The notes: generated from the letters alone by a model not told the origin. A stretch of DNA of 52,913 nucleotides from Saprolegnia diclina VS20 (GCF_000281045.1 NW_008246068.1:169989-222901); one strand, 5' to 3'; counted from the stretch's first letter, positions 10,901-21,063 are shown. Numbers and translations: made by a program.

Positions 10901-11099
10901 CATCACATATGCCATGACACTCATGTCTGCATAGGTTGTCACGATGGCCCTCATGTTTGGACCAAAATTTACGCGCCTCAACCGCGACGACGTGACGACC
11001 GATGCGACCCACGCTACCTCCAAGGAGACCAAGACGTCCATGGTCAACGTGAGCGGTCTCAGCAAGTCTCGTGCCGTGTCGTCCGCAAACGGCCAGTGA
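7969..11099 (+). CDS. Class C G-protein-coupled receptor with large ectodomain
   Basis: Ten exons were rebuilt with introns at about 8194-8243, 8451-8494, 8683-8726, 8792-8844, 9037-9080, 9367-9413, 10093-10140, 10508-10550 and 10895-10934, giving 905 aa in one frame. Residues 1-19 are a signal peptide (MLVPWLVVILAAVLEANAQ). Residues about 80-450 form an ectodomain that includes ILASEV-VGYPVSFLKTSGG, a pattern like periplasmic-binding-type (glycine-betaine-binding) proteins. Residues about 460-610 hold two copies of a Cys-rich module (CDW...LW...C and CEW...LW...C). Seven membrane helices follow from about 617, with the class C signature CGARPFVGSLGYTLCFGSLL at TM3 and KRSQWH between TM1 and TM2. 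It should be a plasma-membrane receptor signalling through G proteins; the ligand is unknown. In exon 1 the reading after residue 55 is less certain, because a neighbouring frame also looks coding. Confidence 0.85.
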
Positions 11100-11368
11100 C
11101 TTTATGCGATGCAGCACCTACAAACACATTTCGTGAGAGTTGAATCAATGTTACCAATATACTTGTATACGGCACTGTGAAATGGCCGAACGCTCGCTTG
11201 TGGTGGGCGTCCTTCTGATCGCGGACGTGAAACGTCCCGTTACTTCCAGAACTGCAACCCGAAAACGTCCTCCATGAACGTACATGATATCTTTTGGCGC
11301 GCAGTCAAGTGTTTTTCGACGCAAGGAGCCAAAGGAGTAGTTTCGCGCGGCACGTGTCTGAGTTTTTG
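11100..11368. other. GPCR 3' flank
   Basis: Short non-coding interval between the GPCR stop codon and the first copy of repeat part Y. No gene or clear terminator motif was recognised. Confidence 0.4.
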
Positions 11369-11736
11369 TCCACGGCCAAGCAAGTGCGCCATCTTCAGTC
11401 GTTGCCCGAACCACGGATCCCGTTTTACAATATAGCAAGTCAACGACGAAGTCCCACGGTCCAAGCTCATTTCCAAAAATGTCGCCTCCAAGCGCACCTT
11501 AGCTACTCATTTAACCCCCCACCAGTCCCTTCTTGGGCGGCGGCGGCCCCCCTAGACGAAGCTCACTCTTCTCGAGCACGCACTTGCGTTATGGCCACGG
11601 GGCCAAACGAACTTTCCGAGAGCAATGCTGGGAAAACGCACTCACTTTAGATTTCCCCTCGCTTAAAGCAAGGGTAAAGCAGCCCGCCACCGTCCCCGAG
11701 GCTGGGCGGTACTTGAGGCAAATTGGGGTTTTGCCC
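11369..11736. repeat. Dispersed repeat, part Y (copy 1)
   Basis: Runs from GTCCACGGCCAAGCAAGTGC to TTGAGGCAAATTGGGGTTTT just before the assembly gap. The same series of words, with indels, recurs at 12042-12334. This copy is longer by about 75 bases, mainly through an insert around 11490-11570. No convincing coding capacity was seen. Confidence 0.75.
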
Positions 11737-11836
11737 NNNNNNNNNNNNNNNNNNNNNNNNNNNNNNNNNNNNNNNNNNNNNNNNNNNNNNNNNNNNNNNN
11801 NNNNNNNNNNNNNNNNNNNNNNNNNNNNNNNNNNNN
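11737..11836. other. Assembly gap (100 N)
   Basis: Exactly 100 undetermined bases, the usual placeholder for a gap of unknown size. Both flanks are copies of the same repeat, so the gap probably marks an unresolved or collapsed repeat array and its true length is unknown. Confidence 0.95.
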
Positions 11837-12334
11837 GGGACCACACGTTTTCACGAGTAAACGCCTGTGAGCTTCCATGCTAGTAGGAGGGGACATAAGC
11901 CCATACGATCGGACCGTTGATAAAGACTTGGATTTCCCATCCGACCATTTTTAGCGCGAGGTTTTTTAGCTTTGCAAGTTATTGACATTGACGCTCGCGT
12001 TTGCCCTACCGAGCTAGCGTGCGAACACCGGCTATCGCCGGGTCCACGGCCAAGCAAGTGCGCCATCTTCGTTGTTGAACCACGGATCCCGTTTTAGCAA
12101 GTCAAAGTCCGACGGTCCAAGTTCATTTCCAAAAATGTCGCCTTCGCTTCTTGGCCAAGACGAAGCTCGCTCTTCTCAATCTCGCACTTGCGTTATGGCG
12201 ACGAGGCAAAGGCGAACTTTCCGAGAGCAACGAACCGCATTCACTTTAGATTTCCCCTCGCTTAATTCAACGATAAAGCAACCCGCCACTCGTCCGAGGC
12301 TGAGCGGTACTTGAGGCAAATTGGGGTTTTGCCC
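11837..12334. repeat. Dispersed repeat, parts X+Y (copy 2)
   Basis: The first ~170 bases match part X at 6413-6585 and the last ~290 bases (12042-12334) match part Y at 11369-11736. The order X then Y suggests that these are two portions of a single element of at least 500 bases. No terminal inverted repeats, target-site duplication or recognisable coding sequence could be identified. Confidence 0.7.
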
Positions 12335-12567
12335 TTGAGCACTCCCGCGTATCGAAATTTAGGGTTATCGAGCCCGCACTACATCGCGCGCACATTTGTA
12401 CGGGGTACCTTTGGGCAATAGAAAGCTAAATACACTGTCTCTGCCGCCGAATTAATCGCGATGTGAAGACAAAAGACTGATATAAGGTTGTTGTTCATTT
12501 AACTTTGTCGCCGCAAACCTACCCCTACCAGGTACAAGAGGAAAAGAGAAAATTTGCATCTTTGTCC

Positions 12568-14217
12568 TTATTCCTCAAACGGCTCGTCTTCGCGAAACGT
12601 GACCCACGCCGCGTCTGGGAGTCGGTCGATGGCCTCGTCACAGGCTTGCCGGTCTTCGTCCAAAGCGAGGGTGTCGGAGACCTTGATGACGCCGTCACGG
12701 TGCGCGCAATGCTGGAGCGCGTGGATGATGGCCAAAAGGCCTTCCTTCTCGAGCGGGTTGCCTTGGAGCCCGAGCATCTCCATGTGGCACGTCGCAGGCA
12801 CGACGCGGCTCAGAGCGACCGCGCCGTCAAAGCCAATTTTGTTTTCCGAGAGGTCCAACTCGAGCAGATGCGACAGGACGCTGCTGAACGCATGCGCGCC
12901 GATCGACCCGACACGGTTGCCGCGCAAGTCGATTTTGCGCAGAAGTGGGCACAAGGGAATGACCGCGGCAAGGGCCATGGCGCCGACGTACGTGCAGCCT
13001 TGGTCGATCAAGTGCAGATGCCCCAGCGACGGGCAGTGTGGGAGGACCGCTGCCAATAGTTGAATCTCCTCGTCACCGAGGCCACTCGCCTCCAAGTAGA
13101 AGTTGGTCAGCTGCGGCAGCAGCGCCGCCAAGCTTCCCACGCACGCCGGCGAGAGCTGGATCATGGTGAGTTCGAGGTGCCGGAGCCGGCGCAGTCGACG
13201 TAGCGCTTTCATCAAGGCCAGTGTCGCCTTCGGAGCCGGGTTGGGCGACACCGATTCAAAGACAAGCGTGACCAGCTGCAGCTGCGACGACGAGAGCACC
13301 GACGTGATCGCAGGTAGGTCGTCGTACACGAGCGGCTCGAGGACGAGCGAGTGCAGCTGGCTTGGCAGCGCCAGAATGTCCTTGAAGAATCGAAAGGGTA
13401 GCGCGCCGCCCTTGATCTCGAGGTCAAGCAGCGTCGGCGAGTCGGCAATGGCCTCGCACAGCTTGGTGCACTCCGTGTCCGTCATGCACGCACCTTCAAG
13501 TGCGACCACTTTTAGGGACCCGGCGCGAAGCCAGTTGGCCATTGCCGTGACTGTGGCTGCGGACCACGTGACGTGCGGGTAGATGAACTCGGCGCAGATG
13601 ATGGGCGTCGGCGCGAGGGCTTGGATGAGCGGCAGTGGGTCGTGGTTGATGACGTTGCTCTGTGATGTGAATGCGACTTCGCGCAGTGCCGGAAGGCCAC
13701 GTAGCGCGTTCGGCATCGCATCGACGGACGCCGATGGCCACATTTGGTCGACGTCGTCGCCGAACGAGATCTCAATGCACTCGATGCGCTCGGGCCAGAG
13801 CGCAATCGCGCGCTCCAGCATCGCCCACGTCGAAACAGCGTGCAAGTTGATGCGTGTGAGGGGTTGCAGCGGGTACGCCGGCGGCAAATCAAAGCCATTG
13901 ATGTCGACGACCGGGCTTAGAATCGCCGCTTTTGCGATCCAGGCGCGCAGCTGCGGGTCCGCAACCTCGTACGGGAGCTCAAAGTAAGGCCAGAGGCGTA
14001 CGTGGCACGGGTAGAAGACGTCGCCAACGGGCACCACAAGCCGCCGCGAGCGCACGGCGTGGAAGAGCTCGAGCAGCGCGGCCAGCGGCTCCGAGAGCCA
14101 TTCGACTGGCAGCGCATGAAGGAACGCCGCCATCTCGTTCGACGTCATGATAAACCGCCCGACATGCTCAAAGAGCTCGGGTAGCAGAGCTGGCGTCGGC
14201 TTGGCTCGCTTTGCCAT
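12568..14217 (-). CDS. F-box-like/LRR protein (paralogue 4)
   Basis: A single exon of 549 aa starting at ATG 14217 (MAKRAKPTPALLPELFEHVG). The F-box-like block LPELFEHVGRFIMTSNEMAA is followed by FLHALPVEWLSEP and by the family motif VRLWPYFELP near residue 80. RI-type LRRs occupy roughly residues 330-500 (for example CPLLRKIDLRGNRVGSIG and ELDLSENKIGFDGAVALS). The tail keeps the family form LPDAAWVTF and then adds an acidic end. Paralogues 4, 5 and 6 are tandem and co-oriented, and 4 and 5 share the repeat NxIGxxGAxALSRxVP more closely than the others. No targeting signal is seen. Confidence 0.85.
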   Translation of the reverse strand: MAKRAKPTPALLPELFEHVGRFIMTSNEMAAFLHALPVEWLSEPLAALLELFHAVRSRRLVVPVGDVFYPCHVRLWPYFELPYEVADPQLRAWIAKAAILSPVVDINGFDLPPAYPLQPLTRINLHAVSTWAMLERAIALWPERIECIEISFGDDVDQMWPSASVDAMPNALRGLPALREVAFTSQSNVINHDPLPLIQALAPTPIICAEFIYPHVTWSAATVTAMANWLRAGSLKVVALEGACMTDTECTKLCEAIADSPTLLDLEIKGGALPFRFFKDILALPSQLHSLVLEPLVYDDLPAITSVLSSSQLQLVTLVFESVSPNPAPKATLALMKALRRLRRLRHLELTMIQLSPACVGSLAALLPQLTNFYLEASGLGDEEIQLLAAVLPHCPSLGHLHLIDQGCTYVGAMALAAVIPLCPLLRKIDLRGNRVGSIGAHAFSSVLSHLLELDLSENKIGFDGAVALSRVVPATCHMEMLGLQGNPLEKEGLLAIIHALQHCAHRDGVIKVSDTLALDEDRQACDEAIDRLPDAAWVTFREDEPFEE

Positions 14218-14958
14218 GGCTAGCTAGGTGGCGTGATTTTAGCAATATCCGGATAGCCATTGGCCATTGATTGGTCCGAGCTCGATCATGACGTGGCACT
14301 CCGCGACGTCAGCAGATCGCGAGGTCAGTTTGTGGTCAATTGATCGCGCATTGCAAGCTACAGCTTGCAGGACGCCCAGTCACCCAGGCTGCTCGGAGCC
14401 AGCAGGTGCGGCTCGCGAGGCCCCCGACCCCCTTCTGAGGCTCATTTTTACCCGCGGGGTCACCCAAAATCCCGCAGGACCCCCCGACTTTTGACCCCGG
14501 CTTTTTAACAGATACAAGGGTGACCCATGCCGGCCTGTTGCCAAGAGCCCTGCGATCCTGAAATCCTGTTTGAACATGATTTCACGCATACGTCGTTTAG
14601 AGACAGAGGGCGATGCGGGGGCAGGGAACGGTACGTCGTTGCCTCGACCGAGACCTGCAACCCGAGATACTGCGTGATTCCGCGGCCTGTATGCGACGTT
14701 TTGATTGGCTCTTATTATATTGACTTTTGACGAATCAAACGTAATGAATCTTTGGTTCACACCCACGCCGCCACGACATCGGAGCGAAAGTCTTTTGCGC
14801 TTGGTTGAATTAACCATCTATTATCATTCAACGCGACTGTGCATATATATGAACGTGTTCCGCGTTATCTTCATTATTACACAAAGACGTCGTATACAAC
14901 CTAAATTCAAAAACTCACAGCCAAAACAAAAGACCAAAAACAACTACTAGTATTCATT
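14218..14958. other. Intergenic region, nothing recognised
   Basis: 741 bases between paralogues 4 and 5. It includes a GC-rich stretch near 14400-14500 with several runs of C, an ATATCCGGATA palindrome at about 14246 just upstream of paralogue 4, and an AT-rich right half. No gene, RNA or clear repeat was identified. Confidence 0.5.
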
Positions 14959-16560
14959 TTACGTATCGAGAAAAATACACCACGCGGGGTCCGGGAGCTC
15001 TCCGATGCGATCCAAGCACTCTTGAATGTGCGACGGATTGGCCAGCGTCCGGCTGAGCTGCACACTCCCAACGCGGTACGGCGACCGCGCGACCCCTTCG
15101 ACGATCGCCAAGACGCCGTCGACATAGAGCGGGTTGCCTTCAAGGTTGATGCCTTCCATGTGCCCAGTTCTTGGCACCATGCGGCTGAGTGCCAACGCGC
15201 CTTCATAGCCAATTTGGTTGTTGCTCAGGTTCACCTCGAGCAGTCGCGGGATCTCAGCGGCGAGGACGGCGCCGCCCTTGGAACCAATGCAGTTGCCTGA
15301 GACATCGAGCGTCCGAAGCGACGGTGTCGTCGACAAGGCTGACGCGAGCGCGATGGCGCCAGCATCCGAGCAGCCTTGCCGACGCAGGCGCAACGAGCGG
15401 AGGCGGCGACAGCGCTGCAAGGCGGTCGCGAGGGCCATGACGCCGTCGTCATGGAGGTCGTTCTCGGACAAGCCGAGGTGCGCAAGCTGCGGCAGCACGG
15501 TGAGAACTGCCTCAACGCTTGGCAGCAGCATCGATGACAGGTCGAGCGACTGCAGACACTGCAGAGACGATAGCATTGCCAGGATAGCAGACCCATGGCG
15601 CTCGTCTTCGTCAACAGCGATGTTGCCCGGCTGCAGATCGATCGAGAGGTGTCGTATCCTTGCGGCTGTCACCGCCGACGCGATTGGCGGCAGATCGTCG
15701 GTGGCCACACCGTGCAGGCGCAACGACGTCCAGTGCGACGGTACGGACGACGCGAGCGCAAAGACCGCCGCGATGACACCGGCGTCGTGCAGCTCGAGGC
15801 TAGCGAGGGTCGTGTTCGCAACGAGCGCGGTCGCAGCCGTCGCGGCCATAGGCGCAGCAGTCAAGCCGCGTAAGCTCACGCTACTCAGCGGCGCCGACGA
15901 TAAGAAGCCGGCCCAGAGTTCGCGGCACGCCTCGTCCCACATACCCGCCGTGAGCGACATGGTCCACACCAGCGTTTGAATGGACGTGGACGTGGCGATC
16001 GCTTCCAGCGCATCGGCTACGACGGTGGTCGTTGGCTTTTGTCGCCAGAGCACCGAGACACACTGGACGGCCGGCAGGTCGCGGAAAAGCTCAACGAGCG
16101 ATACGTGGTCGGTAGTCTGGACCAAGAGAAGGTCCAGGGCGCAGAGGTTGCGCCTGTTGTCGAGACGCGCGAGCTGGGCGGGCGTCACACACGTGCGCAG
16201 CTTGATTTTGGTCTGTGGGCGCAGTGCGAACGGAAGCGGGATGTCGGCACTCTCCTGAACGACCCACGGGTAGAGAGATAGCGCCGATGTGAGTGCATCT
16301 TGAAGCCAAGCGCGCGGGATCGACCGCGGCACACGCAGCTGCGGCCAAAGCGAGATGCGCTGCGGGTAAAAGGCGTCGTCAATTGGGACCGTGAACTCGC
16401 GCGCATCCAGCGCCTCGTAGAGCCGACGCAGCGCTGCGAGCGGCGGCGTGAGCGCGGCGAGTGGCATTGCAAGCACGTACGCGCGCATGTCGGCCGACGT
16501 CTCGAGGCACTCGGCGATGCGCTGGACGAGGTCGCCTGCGAGACCTCCATCGTCCGGCAT
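14959..16560 (-). CDS. F-box-like/LRR protein (paralogue 5)
   Basis: A single exon of 533 aa from ATG 16560 (MPDDGGLAGDLVQRIAECLE). The N-terminal block LVQRIAECLETSADMRAYVL corresponds to the F-box-like helices of the paralogues, and RISLWPQLRVP is the conserved LWP segment. The C-terminal half has clear RI-type repeats (LGLSENDLHDDGVMALATAL, CSDAGAIALASAL, LDVSGNCIGSKGGAVLAAEI). The tail LPDPAWCIF retains the family LPxxxW. Serine- and alanine-rich substitutions are common in the middle region, which evolves fastest across the cluster. A protein-binding function is inferred from fold only. Confidence 0.85.
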   Translation of the reverse strand: MPDDGGLAGDLVQRIAECLETSADMRAYVLAMPLAALTPPLAALRRLYEALDAREFTVPIDDAFYPQRISLWPQLRVPRSIPRAWLQDALTSALSLYPWVVQESADIPLPFALRPQTKIKLRTCVTPAQLARLDNRRNLCALDLLLVQTTDHVSLVELFRDLPAVQCVSVLWRQKPTTTVVADALEAIATSTSIQTLVWTMSLTAGMWDEACRELWAGFLSSAPLSSVSLRGLTAAPMAATAATALVANTTLASLELHDAGVIAAVFALASSVPSHWTSLRLHGVATDDLPPIASAVTAARIRHLSIDLQPGNIAVDEDERHGSAILAMLSSLQCLQSLDLSSMLLPSVEAVLTVLPQLAHLGLSENDLHDDGVMALATALQRCRRLRSLRLRRQGCSDAGAIALASALSTTPSLRTLDVSGNCIGSKGGAVLAAEIPRLLEVNLSNNQIGYEGALALSRMVPRTGHMEGINLEGNPLYVDGVLAIVEGVARSPYRVGSVQLSRTLANPSHIQECLDRIGELPDPAWCIFLDT

Positions 16561-16851
16561 GATGCAATCTCAAGTGCAATCTGGCCTTTCTAGGGCGGTT
16601 TTTTCAACCCGCCCGAAACGCCAAGCCCACCCACACCATCAACACGCCACCTGTGCCTCTGCAATACGATGTAGCAGCACACGAGCAAGGGTGGTTCGTT
16701 CATCATCGTTAGGCCTAGTACGGGCGCAAGCGGGTGGCGGCGAGCGCGAAGGCAACGGGTGTCGAAGCGGCGGCGACATGCGAGGCGCCTGCAGGTTGCA
16801 GGCGACGACATATCGAGTCGTGATCTGTATTTAGAGGATGTAGCGGCGTCA

Positions 16852-18498
16852 TTAGGCGTCCCACCAGCACCATTCGTGATACGGCATGGCCTCGATCGCC
16901 GCTTCGCAATTCACGATCTCAATCGGGTCTTCGACCGTGCAGCGGAGGTCAATGTGGCCAAAGCGGTGAGCGCTCGCCGCGACCACGTCGACGACCGATA
17001 GAACGCCTTCTTCGCCGAGCGGGTTGAAGTCGAGGAGAAGCCACGTCATAAGCGCTGTGCCCGCGTGTCGGGCCATGGCCTGCACGAGTGCGACCGCGCC
17101 GTCCGGCCCAACCTCGTTGCTGCTCAGAGAGAGGTCGTCGAGGCATGGGATCACCGCGCTCAAGGCAATCGCGCCGGGGCACTGGATGCAGTTTTCCGAC
17201 AAGTCGAGTTCGCGGAGCTCGGGGCAGAGCGGTAGCAGGCGCGCAAGGGCCATCGCCGACGTGTCGGTGCAGCTTTGCTTGGAGAGGCGCAGCTTCTGGA
17301 GCTTCTTGCAGCGCGGCAGCGCCGACACGAGCACGAGCACGCCCATGTCGAGAAGGACGTTGTCTTTCAGCACAATCTCGACAAGGCGCGGCAAGATCGC
17401 GGCCAGCGCGTTGCTGCCGACGGGCGAGATTGGGATGCGGTCCAGGCGCAGCTTGGTGAGGCGCGTCATGCTCGGCAGCGTCACTTCGAGCAGCGTCGCA
17501 ATGGCCGGCGTCGTTGTCAAGGGCGGCGCCGGTGCAAAGCCCAGCTGAAGCGTCGTCAAGTGGCTCTTGTCAAGCGCGGTTAGGAGCGTCGGGAGGTCGG
17601 CGTACCGGCACGGCTTGAGCGTCAAGGACGTCAATGTCGGCGGCAGCTGGAACAGCGCGCTGAGCAGCTCGAGCACGACGTTGGCCTGCGAGACGTACAG
17701 CGAACGGAGCGTGCGCGAGGCCCACAGCGCGGCGCGCAGCAGTGGCAAGCTGCCCACGTGCATGCTGGTCTTGGGCAAGACCAACGATACGAGCGGCTTG
17801 GTCGTGAGCCAATGGGAGAGCGTCACAACCATGGCCTGGTCCCACTCGACATGGCAGTCGCGAAAGTCGACCTTGGTGATCGGCGACGTCGTCATCGCGT
17901 AGAGGACGCTCGGGAACCGCAGCGGCATGGACGCGCCAAACCACGAGAGCTCGAGCTGGCGCAGCGCCGGCAGCGACTGCAGCGCGCGGAGGATCACGTC
18001 GATGGTCGCATCCATCGTCATGCCCCGGTGCGGCTGGCCGTTGTCGGAAATGAGGAGCAGGATCGATATCGCGCGGTCCTTCCAGTGGCGCAAGACGAGC
18101 TCGAGCTCGTGCGGGTAGATGGGATAGTCAAACGCGAGCTTGGTGCTCGGTAGCAGCGGGTACGGCAGCGGCACGGCGACGTGCTGCACCTCGACGACAG
18201 GGTAGAGCACCATGACCTTTTCAATCCAAACGGCAATCTCGGCCTCGGCAATGTAGCGTGGCAAGACGAGGTTGGGCCACAGGTGCACGCGGCGCGGGTA
18301 CGTCGGGTCGGACTTGGGAAAGTAGAGGCGGCTCTGGGCGACCGCGCAGTGGAGCATGAAGAGGCTCTCGAGCGCCGGCGTGCGCAGGCTCGACGGCAGA
18401 GCGGTGAGGAAGGAGGCCATGTCCAGCGACGACGGCAGGAAGAGCGCAATGTGCTGGAAGAGCTCGGGCAGGACGCGGGCGCGGGTGCTCGAGGCCAT
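16852..18498 (-). CDS. F-box-like/LRR protein (paralogue 6)
   Basis: A single exon of 548 aa. I chose the ATG at 18498 (MASSTRARVLPELFQHIALF) because it aligns with the start of paralogue 4; an in-frame ATG at 18543 would add 15 residues. The F-box-like block LPELFQHIALFLPSSLDMAS is followed by FLTALP, and VHLWPNLVLP is the LWP motif. LRRs in the C-terminal half include LDLSENCIQCPGAIALSAVI and LSLSSNEVGPDGAVALVQAM. The end reads MPYHEWCWW. It is the last member of the array; a 291-base spacer separates it from paralogue 5. Confidence 0.85.
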   Translation of the reverse strand: MASSTRARVLPELFQHIALFLPSSLDMASFLTALPSSLRTPALESLFMLHCAVAQSRLYFPKSDPTYPRRVHLWPNLVLPRYIAEAEIAVWIEKVMVLYPVVEVQHVAVPLPYPLLPSTKLAFDYPIYPHELELVLRHWKDRAISILLLISDNGQPHRGMTMDATIDVILRALQSLPALRQLELSWFGASMPLRFPSVLYAMTTSPITKVDFRDCHVEWDQAMVVTLSHWLTTKPLVSLVLPKTSMHVGSLPLLRAALWASRTLRSLYVSQANVVLELLSALFQLPPTLTSLTLKPCRYADLPTLLTALDKSHLTTLQLGFAPAPPLTTTPAIATLLEVTLPSMTRLTKLRLDRIPISPVGSNALAAILPRLVEIVLKDNVLLDMGVLVLVSALPRCKKLQKLRLSKQSCTDTSAMALARLLPLCPELRELDLSENCIQCPGAIALSAVIPCLDDLSLSSNEVGPDGAVALVQAMARHAGTALMTWLLLDFNPLGEEGVLSVVDVVAASAHRFGHIDLRCTVEDPIEIVNCEAAIEAMPYHEWCWWDA

Positions 18499-20256
18499 GA
18501 CGGCGGCAGGGACGATAGCAGTGCGTTGACGGGTGTTCGTCATCTGGGACGTACGCTGACCAGTTGACCAATGCGCGACCTTCATCCAAGATCGTCGGGT
18601 CACATAGTTGTCACGGCCATGATGACGTTATTTCTGACTCGACGGCCAAGTGATTGCGGGGTCGGGCGCATGTGATCCCGCAACCCGATCGCGTGATGCT
18701 TCGATCGACTTCGAGAAGGTCGTTCCGATGCCGCGCTCTAAGATGTGCTCTTCGACAGTGCCCAATTCAAGTGTTCAACTAGATCAAAGGAACGTCGTCT
18801 GTGCTGCTGCCGGGCGGCCTCGCGCTCCAATTGTAGAAGAAGATGACGCGAAAATCGACGTTGCCGTTGAGATGGCACCGGTTGTGGGCTGTGGGCAGAA
18901 GAACCGCCCTTATTAGAAGCATTGCAGTCAACGTACGAGAGCTTTGCGCTCGCGGGATAGACAAGGATTTCTTTTCGTGGTGCCATGGTTACGCAGAATT
19001 TACCGAAGTAACGAGAAGCAACAAACACACGTATGCACCTTGCAGGCATCACGTGACACGGAGCGGGAGGAGGGATAGGGTAGCAAGCAAAGACGTCGCC
19101 GGAACCATCGCGAGGCCACTGCGTTGGGACGGTGACGAGACCCTCTTCGGTGCTAATAACACGCTGAGAACGCTAGCAATGTTTGGGTGCGACGACTCGG
19201 GGCAACTCGCTCTTTTTTGCAGGGAATTCGCAGCGATACCGTGCGAGTCGAGCCTCGTGCATTGTCAACGAGGTACGTTGTGGGTAGGAATGTGCAGCGG
19301 CGGCAACAAGAAATACGTACTGGTCGGCCTTTTCAAATTGATGACCTTCGGACCTTGGACCACTGACCTTGGACCGAGTGGTTCTTACCATCAGGCTCGT
19401 CCACTGAGTTGGATGCGATGTCGTTTTTGCGTCCGGGATTTTTTCGGGGAAATCGCTGTTAGCACTGCGGCCCTCACACTCGCCCATACAGGCGATCCCA
19501 AGCATCAACACGAGACAGAGAAGCTCTTCGCGGACAACCCATGGCTTATCGGTACGAGGGTCGCCGCAGATCGGAACGCAGTCGGTGAGGAGGCGAACAA
19601 GGCCCTTGCGCGTCCAGCCGAATTTCTGTCCAAAAGTGATCCGGATCCGGATAAAAATTGGCTTTTGGCGATCTTGCATGATAAGCTTGTGTGGTGATCC
19701 TAAAAAGCCAACGCTTTCCGGCCAATGGCGTACCGTGCAAGGTCTCGACGCGCACGCTGTTCGCCTTCCTCGTAGCGACGCGACCGGTGGGAGTGCTAGC
19801 AGCGTCGAAGCGGTGCATTGGCCCCGACATAAATTCTTGAGTTTGCCTGCTGACGAGCACGAAAAAAGATCCAAAGACAATATGCTTCACCGCCCGCCAT
19901 TCCTGTGGAAGTAGTCTATCGAGAGGCTAGCTACCGCTGCTGCAACCATCCAGGAGAATACCGGCGCAGCCATACTGCAGAAGAAATGCGAGCACGCCAC
20001 GTCGCGTGGCCGTTGGTGGGATATATACCGACTGTGCGTTGAAGTTGTTATGGGACTTTTCGATCCATGGAGTCGCGACGACCGACATCGGAAGGCTTTT
20101 TTCTTTAAAAGTCGAGGCAACGCAACTCGAGATCACTTTTCTACTGCACCAAACCGCAGCCGTTGAAGAAGCCATCGAATGCGGCTTCGTTGACAGAATT
20201 GCCTTTGTCATTGTAAATAAATAAATTGTCTTTCTAAATAACGACACATGTGGCCT
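18499..20256. other. 1.75 kb region without a confident gene
   Basis: The longest open frame is plus-strand 18843-19697 (284 codons from an ATG). A minus-strand frame of 235 codons (19173-19880) overlaps it, and neither shows a domain I recognise. Near 19636 there is GATCCGGATCCGGATAA, one of the CCGGAT motifs scattered through the window. A small frame at 20006-20224 plus (72 codons) has protein-like composition but no known match. I would treat all of these as unproven and possibly debris of older insertions. Confidence 0.35.
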
Positions 20257-21063
20257 CTAAAACCACAAAGCGAGCTTGCGTCGCCATGAGCACTTGGGCT
20301 GCAACTTGGCGCGGAGTTGGCGCATCGTGAGGCGGCGCTTGGGGTTCACCGTCAGTAAGCCGTCGAGCACATCGACCAAATCTTTTGAAAAGAGAGTCTG
20401 CATGTTCCAGAGCTTGAGGAGCGCCTTGACGCCTTGCTGCGCAACGATGCGGTACCCGCCGTCGGCATCCGACGGCGCACGGATCATGGGCACGCCGGTG
20501 ACGAGCATGAAGAGGAGGATCCCGAGGCTCCACATGTCGGCGGCTGCGGGGTCGTACGGTCGGCCGGCGTAGACTTCGGGCGCCATATAATAAGGCTTGC
20601 CGACAACCGCGTCGCTGGTTTCGTGAGCGGGGACCGCGAGACCGAAATCGCAGAGCTTGCAGTCGCCGTGTTCGTCCAAGAGGATGTTTTCGAGCGAGAT
20701 ATCGCGGTGTGCAAAACCGCATTGGTGCAGCTGATGCAGGCCAGCGACCACTTGGTCAAAGATACGTCGGGCGTCACTGGAGGCGAGCGTCGGCCGTCGA
20801 TGCAAATATTCGTACAAGTCGCCGCCGCTGCAGTACTCCAAGACGAGGTGGACCATGTCGTGCTGGTAGAAGCAGTCGATGATGTGCACCAAATGCGGGT
20901 GCGGCGCATCGTTGGCGAGCGCCTTTGCGACGCGGAGCTCAGCTGTTGCTTCGTAGCACACCTCCGTGTACTGCTTGACGGCGTACGAGACGCCTGCGTT
21001 CGTGGCGTGGAAGACATGGCCGAACGTCGTGTTTGTGACCAACGACTCGAGCTGCAGCACCAT
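20257..21063 (-). CDS. Protein kinase, catalytic domain only
   Basis: 268 aa from ATG 21063 (MVLQLESLVTNTTFGHVF). It is a complete small eukaryotic kinase domain: K30 in the AVK motif, catalytic loop HRDISLEN (D121), DFG at 139-141, activation segment ending in MAPEVY, and the DMWSLGILLFMLVTG helix. The glycine-rich loop is poor (TNTTFGHVF has one glycine), but the catalytic residues are present, so activity is likely. The sequence looks like the CAMK/SNF1-like branch; the substrate cannot be told. No regulatory domain or membrane segment accompanies it. One exon; no relation to its neighbours is evident. Confidence 0.85.
   Translation of the reverse strand: MVLQLESLVTNTTFGHVFHATNAGVSYAVKQYTEVCYEATAELRVAKALANDAPHPHLVHIIDCFYQHDMVHLVLEYCSGGDLYEYLHRRPTLASSDARRIFDQVVAGLHQLHQCGFAHRDISLENILLDEHGDCKLCDFGLAVPAHETSDAVVGKPYYMAPEVYAGRPYDPAAADMWSLGILLFMLVTGVPMIRAPSDADGGYRIVAQQGVKALLKLWNMQTLFSKDLVDVLDGLLTVNPKRRLTMRQLRAKLQPKCSWRRKLALWF

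Noticed and set aside
17024-17548. Plus-strand frame of 174 codons
   Set aside because: Antisense to the LRR region of paralogue 6, with no domain and strong low-complexity composition.
18181-18567. Plus-strand open frame of 128 codons
   Set aside because: Antisense to LRR paralogue 6; the high GC content at third positions opens the opposite strand.
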